DNA from: Gautieria morchelliformis
Taxonomy: Eukaryota; Basidiomycota; Agaricomycetes; Gomphales; Gomphaceae
Assembly (NCBI GenBank): GCA_015179125.1
Contig: WHVA01000023.1
Location: forward strand, 124,001 to 188,000
Direction: 5' to 3'
Length of the DNA stretch: 64,000 nt
Position numbers and translations under genes: made by a program. Positions within the stretch are counted from its first letter, which is position 1, and each line of letters opens with the position of its first letter. Positions 54,174 to 64,000 of this stretch are shown one piece after another. The notes beneath the pieces were generated by a model. That model did no database searches. It was not told where the DNA came from and saw only the letters and a list, made by a program, of their open reading frames with translations.

Positions 54174-56739
54174 GCTTGGCTGCGTCCTGTGTTTGCTTCG
54201 GTGGTGATACACCGGCTCAGCCACCTTGTCTGGCGTGATTGATGTGTGTGCCCCCATAACCTTCATGGTGGTCTCATCTTCCAGCCCCAATCTGATCGCG
54301 CTGGACCTGTAGGTGGTATTTTCCACCTCCTCGTCCCATTCATAGTATTGGGATGGCTCTGGGTCCCATTCTTCAGTGGGCGCATCTCCGTTGTCTGGAG
54401 TGTCGTTGGGTTGGGGATCACCCTCCCCCTCTTCATCAATTTGTTGAAGAGAATTTTGACCGAGATCCGTTTCCGGATCCTCGGCTTCATTGTCGTGCCT
54501 CACGGCCGCTGTCCTCATACCGGACCTAAGCCAGGGGCACTCTGCCTTCTTGTGGCCAGGTTGGCCACATTCAAAGCATGTGGTGTTGCTTTGGCTGCCG
54601 CTGGGCCTGTCGTTGGGCCGGCCCGTCGTTTTCGTCGGTGGGGCAGGTCGTGGGGACGACCCTGACGCTTGAGGCTGTTTAGCTTCAGGCGGGCATCCAG
54701 CTTGTGCTGGGCGTGAGGGCGGTAGCCGTAACCCTGTTCCGCTTCTTGCGAACAGGCTGGGCCTGGTCAGGCCTGTTTGTGTCAATGGCTTGCTCCCTGT
54801 GAGCCGGGCATCACTTGCCGTTGCTGCTGCGCTTTCTGCGCGGCACATCCCCATGTTGTATCGGGATGCCTCCTCGATCATCCGGGCCGTCTCGAAGAGT
54901 TGCTCTATTGAGCTGCTCTCGGCATTATAGCCCTTGTTGAGGACCTCGTTGCGCAGTGTTTTGCGCAGCGCCGATACGAACCATCTCCAGAACGTGTACT
55001 CGTCTGGCGGCTGTATCATACATGCCGCGTATTTCGTGAGCTCGTTCAGCATCTCCTGAATGGTTTTCATGCCTTGCATGACTGCGTCGAATTTATTCGA
55101 TGCGTGATGGTATGTCAGTGTGTGCAGGAACCTCTTTTGAAGGCCTTGCATCACAGATTCCAGCACCCAGCTGCGGACCTGGTGATCGAAGCGTTCAACG
55201 TTTCGAAGGAACCACTCCTGGGCTTTGCCGGTGAGGCGAGTGCCCACATAGCCGACCTGCGTGTCAATGTTGGTTGGCCCTAAGAGGCAGTTCATTTTTA
55301 GCCATCGTAGGATGACTGCCACGAAGATTTCAAACTCTTCGAGGTCCGATTCCCCTGCATATGGCTCGGGGTGGGCCAATTTTACGCCGGCCTTCGCTAG
55401 CACAGACTTCTCCGGGTCTGTGTCTGCAGCGTCTGCTAACGCCACGCGGATCATCCGTGTGATCCCGTCGTACGGCTCCATTGGTACGACGTCGGCCTGG
55501 TCAGGGATTCCCTGGCCTTCCATTGGGGCCATGGATCGCTCGCGCGGATGTGACGCTGCGCGGGGCAGGCTGTTATATGCCCTGACGGGCCCCGGGCCCG
55601 GATCGGGCACGGGATCGGGAGCATTTTGTGCTCTCGGTTCTGGGGGTGTTTTGTGCCTGGTCTCCCCAGTCAGTCCCGCGTTGCGGATCCGTAGCCTGCT
55701 GTTGTAGGCAGCGCGCGCTTGCCGTGCGTCCTGTACGGCTTGCGTGAGCTGCTCGTCGGGCAGCTGAGCGGTGTGGCTGTGGGCCACCGTCCCTTCAGCG
55801 TTCTTCGCTAGTAGTTCGAGTGCTCGTGTGTTGCGGCGCGCGGCTGCGGCTTCTTTACGCTGCCAGTGTGCGACTTCGAGCTCTAGGCTCTCGGTCGTCG
55901 TTTCAGAGTCAGGCTCTGAGGCGACCTGATCCCTAACGATCTGTTGGATCGTTTTACGGCTGTCCGTTGGGGCAGCCGGTTGTTCTTGAGGTTCGTTCCC
56001 GAACCTTACGTCCTGTTCGACCGGGACGGCTGGCGGCGGCATTCGCTGCTTGTCTCGCTCCTTTCGGTGCGGGTCTTCCACGTCGCAACTGCGTTCGTTG
56101 GCTGCGGACTGTCGCGAGCTCGGACGAGTTGCGTCGCGTTCCCCGCGTGGGTGGAGTGCTTTCTGGACGTCCTCCAGCGTGGCTGCATCTTGCAGCCTGA
56201 CCTCCTCCGCCTGGTGGAGTTCCTTGCCAATTGCCATTAGGGTGGCGGCGGCGTTGTCAAGCTGCGATGCCAGCTGATCGTGCTTGTGGCACGTCAGCGT
56301 ACTTCGGTGCAGCGCAGCCTGCACCTGTTTGTTTATGGCCTCTGCTGTCTCGTGGTCGATGGCATGAGCCCTCAAGCTCTTGCGACTAGAGCTCGAGTAT
56401 TCCGAGTCCTGACCATCATCTGGGGCTCGTCTTTTTTGCCGTCGTCCCCCTTCAGGGACGATCGTCGTCGCTCTACTCCGTGAGCGTCGGTTTGAGTCGT
56501 GGCTTTGTGCGCGCATCGACGTTGTTGCTCTACCATCTGACGACGGCGAGACTTCTCTGCCCTTTCCTTTGTCTCTGGGCAGAGAGGGATGGGGGGGTGG
56601 CGCCGGCTCATTGCCTGGCGTCGTCTCTTCTTCGGCCACGCTCGACGAGACGTGGTCGAGGTTTTCGTCCTCTACTGAGGGGACGAGGGCGGTGAGATCT
56701 ATGATCTCTCCGTCTTCTATCGTCCTGTTCTCCAGGCGG
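54174..56739 (-). pseudogene. Gypsy C Gag, long ORF truncated at both ends
   Basis: About 850 uninterrupted codons. The N-terminal half is Ser/Arg/Pro-rich with heptad segments (EIIDLTALVPSVEDENLD; AINKQVQAALHRSTLTCHKH). The C-terminal half holds the Gag core (HPEPYAGESDLEEFEIFVAV; AQEWFLRNVERF; FLHTLTYHHASNKFDAVMQG) and a zinc knuckle CFECGQPGHKKAEC. The tail is acidic. It is flanked by a Gypsy A LTR fragment (left) and a Gypsy B LTR (right), so both the true start and the protease are missing. The open frame extends into the B LTR by chance. Confidence 0.9.
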
Positions 56740-56742
56740 TGT

Positions 56743-57774
56743 ATATGCGGGCCCCAAGACATGATTTGGTAGATAGGTGCCTTCACCACCTTCACTCTCC
56801 GTCGTTTCATGTTCTCCCTCTTCTCTCATTCTATTGCAATAGAAGCATATCAAGATTTTCTGGGCTGAAAAACTGTTCAAAAAATTGTAAAGATATTCCA
56901 AATTTTCTTTAACAAAATTTTGTGTTTTTGTTAGAATTTGTTGAGCAAAAAAATCGTAAAAAAATTTAAAATTTTTTGCAGGGTTTTTTATGTCTTTCTC
57001 TAAGTTTCTTTGTGAAAACACAAAGAAACACATAAAAAACCCTGAAAAAAACTTTGAATTTTTTCACAATTTTCTTGCTCAACAAATTTGAATAAAATCA
57101 CAAAATTTTATTACAGTTTTTTTTACATACAAAACACTAAAAAAATTTGGAAAATCTTTACAGTTTTTTCAACAGTTTTTCAGACAAGACAACTTTTATA
57201 TGCCTGCAGTGTTGTATGTTTATTTCATCTATGTTGTATCATGACTGCGCACCCCTATCCAACCCTGACTCGTGACGGCCTCTTTCCTATTCGCTGATGC
57301 CTTACGAGCATTCGATATAAGTAGTTTACATTCGCATGTATATTCCTCAGTTCAATTATCATACGTCGTCCATCTTGTGCAAACTTGACCTTGCTGTGAT
57401 CATCGTCTTGAGCCTTCTCTTGGAGATTTATATCTTCGACCAGCAGAGGACTTGGCATCACTGGTGAGTTCTCATACTTCATCTTCGTTACCTTAGCCTT
57501 CGAACTATTTTCTGTGCTGTCGGCGAAGGGCTCAAAGGGATTGTCGATACTTAGACAGCCCTTCCATGACACCTTGTACATTACATCATCAAGTGCCACG
57601 AGCTATTTCGCTATGACTGTATATAGGGCAAGCTCCGTTCAGGCAACCCTCTTATCTTGTGAACATTCATTGGTTCACCTATTCGCCGAACGGCATACTT
57701 ATTCACACAAATTATTCAGGCATTCGCTGTGTTCACTAATACACGATATTAACGCCTAAAAACCAATCTTGACA
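56743..57774 (+). mobile_element. Gypsy B LTR, 5'-truncated, with nested MITE
   Basis: Starts inside the LTR at GTATATGCGGGCCCC and ends CAATCTTGACA at 57774. It contains the MITE at 56837-57211. It separates the two Gypsy C gag regions. Confidence 0.9.
56837..57211. mobile_element. Fold-back MITE, CACTA-like, copy 2, TSD TTG
   Basis: 375 bp, AT-rich, palindromic throughout (centre about 57018, AAGTTTCTTTGTG / CACAAAGAAAC). Ends CAATAG... and ...CTGCAGTG (CACTG in reverse complement); flanked by TTG at 56834-56836 and 57212-57214. The uninterrupted B LTR at about 40056 (ATTCTCTTGTATG) shows the empty site. A 3-bp duplication and CACTG-like ends suggest the CACTA superfamily; no coding capacity. 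Confidence 0.85.
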
Positions 57775-60700
57775 AGGTTGATCTCATGGTTGATCTCCCG
57801 TAGTCGTGGGAGTTCTAATGGAATCCCACTGACTAGGTCAGTGATCCGTTCCATCCATTCCTCGCGGAGGCAAGGAAGGTCATCATCCGTGAGGATGATG
57901 GTGGTGGTTGGCTTAGAAGCCCTTAGGAATGGTGTCCCTAAGATCACGTCGAAATATTCATCGTATGTTTCACAACCAAATTTAATGGTTGTGTTCGTTC
58001 CATAGTTGACCGTGGAACGGCTGCCTATGCAGGCTAGCTGCAGTGTGATTGGCTGCTACAGGGAGAATGTCTTCATCCCTGTAGCTCGCGTGAATTCAGG
58101 GGATAGCAGTACCCCTTCGCTGCCACTATCTAGCAGGCAGTGGGATTTTACACCATTTATTTCCCAGTACCCTGAGAGGGTACGGTTCTCACTGTGTGGG
58201 CGCGTTGGCCGCGTCCTATGCTTGCTTCGGTGGTGATACACTGGCTCGGCCGCCTTGTCTGGCATGACCGACGTGCATGCTGCCATGACTTTCATAGTGG
58301 CGTTGTCTTCTGGCACGAATATGATCACGCTGGACCTGTAGGTGGTGTCCTCCGCCTCTTCGTCCCATTCGTAATATTGGGATGGCTCAGGATCCCACTC
58401 TTCAGTGGGCACGTCTCCGTTATCTGGAGAGTCGTTGGGTTGAGAATCACCCTCCCCCTCTTCATCAATTTGATCGAGAGAATTTTGACCGAGATCCATC
58501 TCCGGATCCTTGGTCTCCTCTTCGCGCCTCATGGCCGCTGTCCTGATACCGGACCTAAGCCGGGGGCACTCCGCTCTCTTGTGGCCAGGTTGGCCACATT
58601 CAAAGCACGTGGCGCTGCTTTGGTTGCCGCTGGGCCGATTGTTAGGCTGGCCCAACGCTTTCATTGGTGGGGCAGGTCGCGGGGACGATCCTGATGCTTG
58701 AGGCTGTTTAGCCTCAGGCGGGCGTCCAGCTTGTGCTGGGCGGCCGCTGTGCCGCTCCACTTCTCGAGAACAGGTTGGGCCTGGTCAGGCCCGTCTGCAT
58801 CAACGGCTTGCTCCCTGTCAGCTGGGCAGCGCTTGCCATTGCCGCTGCACTTTCTGCACAGCGCATCCCCATATTGTATCAGGACGCTTCCTCTATCATT
58901 CAGGCTGTCTCTAAGAGTTGCTCTATTGAGCTGCTCTAGGCATTGTAGCCCTTTTTGAGGACCTCGTTGCGCAGCGCCAACACGAATCGTCTCCAGAACG
59001 TGTAGTCGTCTGGTGGCTGTATCATACGTGCTGCGTATTTCATGAGTTCGTTCAGCATCTCCTGAATGGTCTTCATGCCCTGCATGACTGCGTCGAATTT
59101 ATTCGATGCGTGATGGTACGTCAGTGTGTGCAGGAACCTTTTTTGAAGGCCCTGCATCACTGTTTCCAGAGTCAAGCTGCAGACCTGGCGATCGAAGCGT
59201 TCTACGTTTCGAAGGAACCATTCCTGGGCTTCTGTTATGTATCAAGATTTCCGCTAAGTCGGAACTGGAAAGGACAGCGGCTTCAACTTATAGGTTGCGC
59301 CCCCAATGAACTATCGTCCTAGGTATTTCGGAAATGAGTCGGAAGTCGGAAAGTACTGAAACAAAGGTTTGGTCAGAACTTGTGTCGGAACTGAGGCGGA
59401 AGGCGGAAGGCGGAAGACTGAGGGAGACTGAGATCTTGCTTGACTCGCTGTGCTAAGAACAGGAGATGGAGCGAAGGAAATCAAGTATCGAAGGTGATTA
59501 TCTGATTGCAGAATAACAGACATACATGAGGGGGTTTTATACAAAGTGCAGAACAACAAGTAATGGTATGGTACTTAGCAATTTCCGGAGGAAGCGGAAG
59601 TCGAGTAGACCATGTGTGGGAACTAACTATTGGGGACAATGGGACTACAAGGGGGGTTCAGGGTAAGGTAGAACAATGGCAAAGAACAAGGGGTCGGGCA
59701 AACATATCTGACAACGAACTACAAGGGTGGCCGGATATATGGTCTTGATGGACGGTGAGGTGGGTCCGGTGGGTCCGAGTAATAGAGTCGAAAGAACAAG
59801 AAAAATGTACAAGGGGCGGAATGTCAGAAACGTCGGAGGGGTGGAATGTGTGGCGGAATATCGGAGGGGCGGAATGTGTGGCGGAACTGAGGGTCGGAAG
59901 TCGGAAATGAATGGTCGTAGCAGCTTCGCCGGTTAGGCGAGTGCCCACGTAGCCGACCTGCATGTCTATGCTGGTTGGCCCTAGGAGGCAGTTCATTTTC
60001 AACCATTGTAAGATGGCTGCGACGAAGATTTCAAACTCTTCGAGGTCAGATCCCCTGGCGTATGGCTTGGGGAGAGCCAGCTTCATGCCAGATTTCGCTA
60101 GCACAGACTTCTCTGGGTCTGTGTCCGCGGTGTCTGCTAACGCCACGCGGATCATCCGTGTGATACTGTCATACGGCTCCAGCGGTACGACGTCGGCCTG
60201 ATCTGGGATTCCCTGGCCTTCTGTTGGGGCCATGGATCACTCGTGCAGCTGTGACGCCGTGCGGGGCAGGCTGTTGTATGCCCTGACGGGCCCCAGGCCC
60301 AGATCGGGCTTGGGATTGGGAGCATTTTGTGCTCTCAAGTCCGGGGGCATTTTGTCCCTGGTGTCCCCGGTCAGTCCCGCGTTGCAGATCCGCAGCCTGC
60401 TGTTGTAGGCTGCGCGTGCCTGTCGTGCATCCTGCATGGCTGGCGTGAGCTGCTCGTCGGGCTGATGAGTGGTGTGGCTTTGGGCCACTGCTTCCTCAGC
60501 GTTCTTCGCTAGCAGCTCGAGGGCCCATGTATGGCGGCATGCGGGTGCGGCCTCTTTACGCTGCCAGTGCACGACTTCGAGTTCTAGGCTCTCGGTCGTT
60601 GTTTCAGAGTCAGGCTCTGAGGCGACCTGTTCCCTGACGATCTGTTGGATCGTTTTACGGCTGTCCATTGGGGCAGCTGGTTGTTCTTGAGGTTCGTTCC

Positions 60701-61490
60701 TGAACCTTACGTCCTGTTCGACCGGGACGGCTGGCGGCGGCATTCGCTGCTTGTCTCGCTCCTTTCGGCGTGGGTCTTCCACGTCGCGACTGCATTCGTT
60801 GGCTGCGGCCTGTCGCGAGCTCGGACGAGTTGTGTCGCGTTCCCCGCGTGGGCGGAGGGCTTTCTGGACGTCCTCCAGCGTGGCTGCGTCTTGCAGCCTT
60901 ACCTCCTCCGCCTGGTGGAGTTCCTTGCCGATTGCCATTAGGGCGGCGGCGGCGTTGTCAAGCTGCGATGCCAGCTGATCGTGCTTGTGGCATGTCAGCG
61001 TACTTCGGTGCAGCGCAGCCTGCACCTGTTTGTTTATGGCCTCTGCTGTCTCGTGGTCGATGGCATGAGCCCTCAAGCTCTTGCGACTAGAGCTCGAGTA
61101 TTCCGAGTCCTGACCATCATCTGGGGCTCGTCTTTTTTGCTGTCGTCCCCCTTCAGGGACGATCGTCGTCGCTCTACTCCGTGAGCGTCGGTTTGAGTCG
61201 TGGCTTTGTGCGCGCATCGACGTTGTTGCTCTACCGTCTGACGACGGCGAGACTTCTCTGCCCTTTCCTTTGTCTCTGGGCAGAGAGGGATGGGGGGTGG
61301 CGCTGGCTCATTGCCTGGCGTCGTCTCTTCTTCGGCCACGCTCGACGAGACGTGGTCGAGGTTTTCGTCCTCTACTGAGGGGATGAGGGCGGTGAGATCT
61401 ATGATCTCTCCGTCTTCTATCATCCTGTTCTCTTGGTCCAGGGTAGCATCAGCCGTCGTGTCGCGGGCTGCGCCTTGGGCATGGACCAGC
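57775..61490 (-). pseudogene. Gypsy C gag-protease, copy 2, broken
   Basis: From right to left: Gag N-terminus (EIIDLTALIPSVEDENLD at about 61400, frameshift near 61290), coiled part, an open frame of about 326 codons to 60237, Gag core with the LTR D insertion at 59233-59922, zinc knuckle CFECGQPGHKRAEC (about 58600), acidic tail, then protease CLLDSGSEGVLLSPEF with TAG at 58056-58058 and, in the same frame beyond it, FDVILGTPFLRASKP. It ends at the Gypsy B LTR. TAG is probably a decayed CAG. The region between 58700 and 59000 is also frameshifted. Confidence 0.9.
59233..59922 (-). mobile_element. Solo Gypsy D LTR in Gypsy C gag, TSD GCTTC
   Basis: 690 bp; the plus strand reads TGTTATGTATC to GGTCGTAGCA (reverse of TGTTACGACC...GATACGTAACA, one end base changed). 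Exact GCTTC at 59228-59232 and 59923-59927. The Gag frame continues across it (GTRLTGEA / QEWFLRN). Confidence 0.95.
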
Positions 61491-61492
61491 TT

Positions 61493-61755
61493 TTGCCAAC
61501 ACCCTCTTCACTGTGGATGACTTTCATTCAGGTGGTCACACCAAGTGCTCGCAGGCATCCTTCTTGTCCACCTATGCCACTCTGGACCCCCGCCTGGCCA
61601 CTGTGAACACCAGTGCTGCAGAGTGTGGAAATGGTGGCCTCAATCGAATACGGAAGGGGGTGAGCTACATGACCCAAGGGAGGGCCATAGTTTACACCCA
61701 GATCTTCGTGAGTGTTTGGAACAGGCTGAAAATCCAGTGGATGTTGGCGGGCTAG
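61493..61755 (+). pseudogene. KDZ-transposase-like C-terminal fragment
   Basis: Frame reads FANTLFTVDDFHSGGHTKCS, LDPRLATVNTSAAECGNGGL, NRIRKGVSYMTQGRAIVYTQ, FVSVWNRLKIQW, stop 61755. The pattern D-x-F-H..H-x-K-C-S, a conserved N-T-S/A-E pair and R-I-R-K-x-x-S-Y-M-T resembles the C-terminal region of Kyakuja-Dileera-Zisupton transposases, common in Agaricomycetes. The family call is from memory of the motif, hence moderate. It is fused at its left to Gypsy C gag sequence, without TIRs. Confidence 0.5.
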
Positions 61756-62560
61756 ATTGGATGCTGTACAGAGATGAGGGTAGTCACACCTGAAGTAGTT
61801 GTGTCTGAACCTTACAATATCAAATTATCACACTAGAACCAGGTGCTTTCATTACTTAAAACCCTTGCATGCAGACATGCGCGGGGCTGGCAAGAGGTCT
61901 ATAGGTCTATCGCGGAACAATATACGCTCTAGGTGTACGGGGGAACATTAAGGTGGAAAGGGACATGAAAACCCCCCCACCCCAAGTAGTATATCCCAAT
62001 ACTACGCAGTCAGGACAATAGTCGGGTGCCTCATATAAGGAAATCGGACGTCTGAACTTGTAGTGGTCACGTGACCACCTCGTGACACGCGTGCTCTTGT
62101 TGACTCTAACTTACATAATGACGACGACTCTCGATTCGACCTGAGGTATGTTTCGGGAGTGCCAAACCATTTTGGTACACTACTGACACACAAGGCCAGC
62201 TCCGTGTGTGCGTGCATCGAAGCTCAAGGGCGAGAAACGATGCCCCTTCCGTGTGAACGTTGCATTATGATCCCAGGAGCGTAAGTCGTCTTTCAGATCA
62301 TCGTGCATGCTCGCCTGACACTGAGGTGGGCAGAGGGTTTCTGAGATGTCACTCCAGACTTCAAGTTTGTCTTGCTGCACGACTCGAAGTACGAAGAGGG
62401 TTCCAGGGCTTTGTTCCTGTCAAGGTGTGTGCTGCATTCTCACCTCAGCTCAATGATATAATTATAAGTTACACTATAGACCTTGATGGGTGTTGCGTTG
62501 ATGTACCGGGTTGCGATATGCCCGCGATGGGCAGGGATGTGGGTTATATATAAGGTGAGT
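61756..62560. other. Unassigned region with a 16-bp palindrome and TATA-like site
   Basis: No gene supported. GTGGTCACGTGACCAC (62063-62078) is a perfect 16-bp palindrome with an E-box core. TTATATATAAGG at about 62544-62555 is TATA-like and faces the minisatellite at 62620 onward. Confidence 0.45.
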
Positions 62561-62619
62561 AAGGTGAGGCGTGTATACCGTACTGGGTAGCGCCGTGCGG
62601 TCGAGGTGCGCCGTAGGCG

Positions 62620-63030
62620 GGATGCGGCGGACGTGCACCCAGGTAACAACAGGCGGCCTACGGTGCAGGTCCTCCATACCGACAGGCGGCACGTGGTGGA
62701 TGTGGACCGCACCGAGGGTGGGCCTACGGTGGACGTGCACCGTACTACTGACAAGGGGCCTACGGTGCAGGGCCACCTGCACCGTACGGAGGGGCCGCGG
62801 ATGGTGCAGCTGCACCGTACCACTTGGCGGCCTACGGTGCAGCTGTACCATACGGAGGGGCCGCGGATGGTGCAGCTGCACCGTACCACTTTGCGGCCTA
62901 CGGTGGACCTGCACCGTACGGAGGGGCCGCGGATGGTGCAGCTGCACCGTACCACTTGGCGTCCTACGGTGCAGCTGTACCATACGGAGGGGCCGCGGAT
63001 GGTGCAGCTGCACCGTACGCAGGTGCCACC
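62620..63030. repeat. 66-bp minisatellite
   Basis: Marker GGAGGGGCCGCGGATGGTGC at 62788, 62854, 62920 and 62986: exact 66-bp period, with diverged units to the left. Each unit contains the 14-bp palindrome GGTGCAGCTGCACC. The period is a multiple of three, so several frames on both strands stay open. Confidence 0.93.
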
Positions 63031-63062
63031 GGCGGAGTTCGCACCTCTTTCCTCAGTCATAT

Positions 63063-63130
63063 CACACATAACGTGAGACTGAGGCACACATAACGTGAGA
63101 CTGAGGTACACATAACGTGAGACTGAGGTA
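63063..63130. repeat. 22-bp tandem repeat, three copies
   Basis: Three adjacent copies of ACACATAACGTGAGACTGAG plus two bases. A fourth copy with the same left flank (AGTCATATCACACATAACGT) stands alone at about 63212-63240, beside a repeated ACCTGACCTTYGGTACAG. Confidence 0.88.
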
Positions 63131-63240
63131 AAATGCTCCCACATGATTCTTCTACACATATGTATTGATAGCCTTTGTACGTAGACCTGACCTTTGGTAC
63201 AGGTATACAATAGTCATATCACACATAACGTGAGACTGAG

Positions 63241-64000
63241 ACCTGACCTTCGGTACAGACTCCTACAAGAAACACCTTAGACAGTACACCGTATTTTTCC
63301 TTACTTATAGAGAGAAGACTAGGGGGTGGTGAGACATGTATTACTAATATTTTTGAGGTGCCCTGCGGGTTGTCCTGAAGCTCTCAACGCACGAGCTGGT
63401 GCCTGGACCCGCGGACGGTTCTCGCAGGCAGAGTGTGTAGTGAGCGCATGCTGGCAGGTCTCTCACTGATTAGCTGCGTAAAAATCAGAGATTTAAACCA
63501 CAATAAATTGAGACTGAAACAGTGGCACGGCGGCTAAAAATGGAGCTGTTCTGGCTTTCCATATTTTTCTCCCACGGTGATAGAACTAATCCGGAGGTTC
63601 CGATGCCACACCATAAAAGAGTCCCACTCCCTGATTCACGAAAAGTAGTAGAAATAGAAGCGTGCGCTTGTTATATTATAGATTATTCTATAACAAATTT
63701 GGTGGAAGATAGCCTCTGAGAGTCTCTCCGGGAGAAATATAATTGATTTCCTATTTGCCGTATGCTTAGTCTCACTTCAATCCAGCTCGTCCTCGATGGA
63801 AGAATCATTCACGAATGTGAACCTAGGGCGGGATCTTGCGGACTACCAATCTGCTTGTGCTCCTCTTCTCGCATTCCCCGACTCCTCGGACACCTCACTG
63901 TAGCACGGAGCATTGATACTTGTCCACAAGTGTGAGCACGCGGCCAGTGCTGAGCTATTTCGCATCGTATCGTTATGTGTACTTCTTCTATAGGACTGAG
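63241..64000. other. Unassigned end of window
   Basis: No gene, LTR end or repeat recognised. A 65-codon frame at 63522-63719 has no motif. Confidence 0.35.

Noticed and set aside
54165..56810. 881-codon frame as an intact host gene
   Set aside because: The Gag core and zinc knuckle identify it as retroelement Gag; both ends run into LTR sequence of other elements.
62440..63210. Open frame of 256 codons on the minus strand and several overlapping ones
   Set aside because: The 66-bp repeat keeps many frames open at once; no known motif or splice signal.
1..64000. tRNA or rRNA genes
   Set aside because: No cloverleaf with B-box-like GGTTCRANNCC in the right context and no rRNA-like sequence was seen; a dedicated scan was not possible here.

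Overview
This window looks like a transposon-packed, probably heterochromatic segment of an Agaricomycete (Basidiomycota) genome. The evidence is short GT-AG introns of about 40-60 nt, a FunK1-type fungal kinase, a NACHT-WD40 protein of the basidiomycete kind, a KDZ-transposase-like fragment, and many chromodomain Ty3/Gypsy elements. No gene in the window is clearly intact. Host-type genes survive only as broken copies, and most of the sequence is LTR retroelements nested inside one another.

Layout. 1-5024: 3' end of a Gypsy chromovirus with a broken antisense Zn2Cys6/coiled-coil ORF between pol and the 3' LTR; that LTR is split by two solo LTRs. 5040-6102: gag/protease scrap and a truncated Copia LTR. 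6103-8210: GC-rich unassigned DNA with strong inverted repeats. 8250-9870: 5'-truncated, frameshifted DML1/misato-like gene. 10341-12690: old, CpG-decayed Gypsy A pol. 12847-21604: an 8.76-kb block bounded by about 570-bp inverted repeats, holding two inverted copies of a Pro/Ala-repeat gene, a SAM-like hypothetical gene, a FunK1 kinase and a Tc1/mariner transposase. 21800-26432: degraded Gypsy C and Copia pieces. 26711-33381: Gypsy A, the best preserved element (gag, protease, RT, RNase H, integrase, chromodomain, both LTRs). 33382-34358: pieces of an unknown multi-exon gene. 34359-37959: 5' half of Gypsy D. 37960-41667: Gypsy B LTRs around gene fragments, one with a thioesterase motif. 42173-50392: a CACTA-like MITE and a NACHT-WD40 gene whose WD40 array is split by 3.8 kb of repeats. 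50859-54173: a second Gypsy A 5' half followed by its own inverted 5' end. 54174-61490: two Gypsy C gag regions with nested Gypsy B and D LTRs and a second MITE. 61493-64000: KDZ-like fragment, a 66-bp minisatellite and unassigned DNA.

The Gypsy families are named here only for cross-reference: A (LTR TGTCAGG..CTTACA), B (TGTCATG..TTGACA), C (TGTACAT..GATACA), D (TGTTACG..GTAACA), E (solo LTR only). Eight solo LTRs have exact 5-bp target-site duplications, so the nesting order can be read directly. Many disabling mutations are TGA or TAG where paralogues or context imply CGA or CAG, which fits C-to-T decay of silenced DNA. Coordinates of degraded copies are approximate. Family assignments come from reading motifs, not from database searches.
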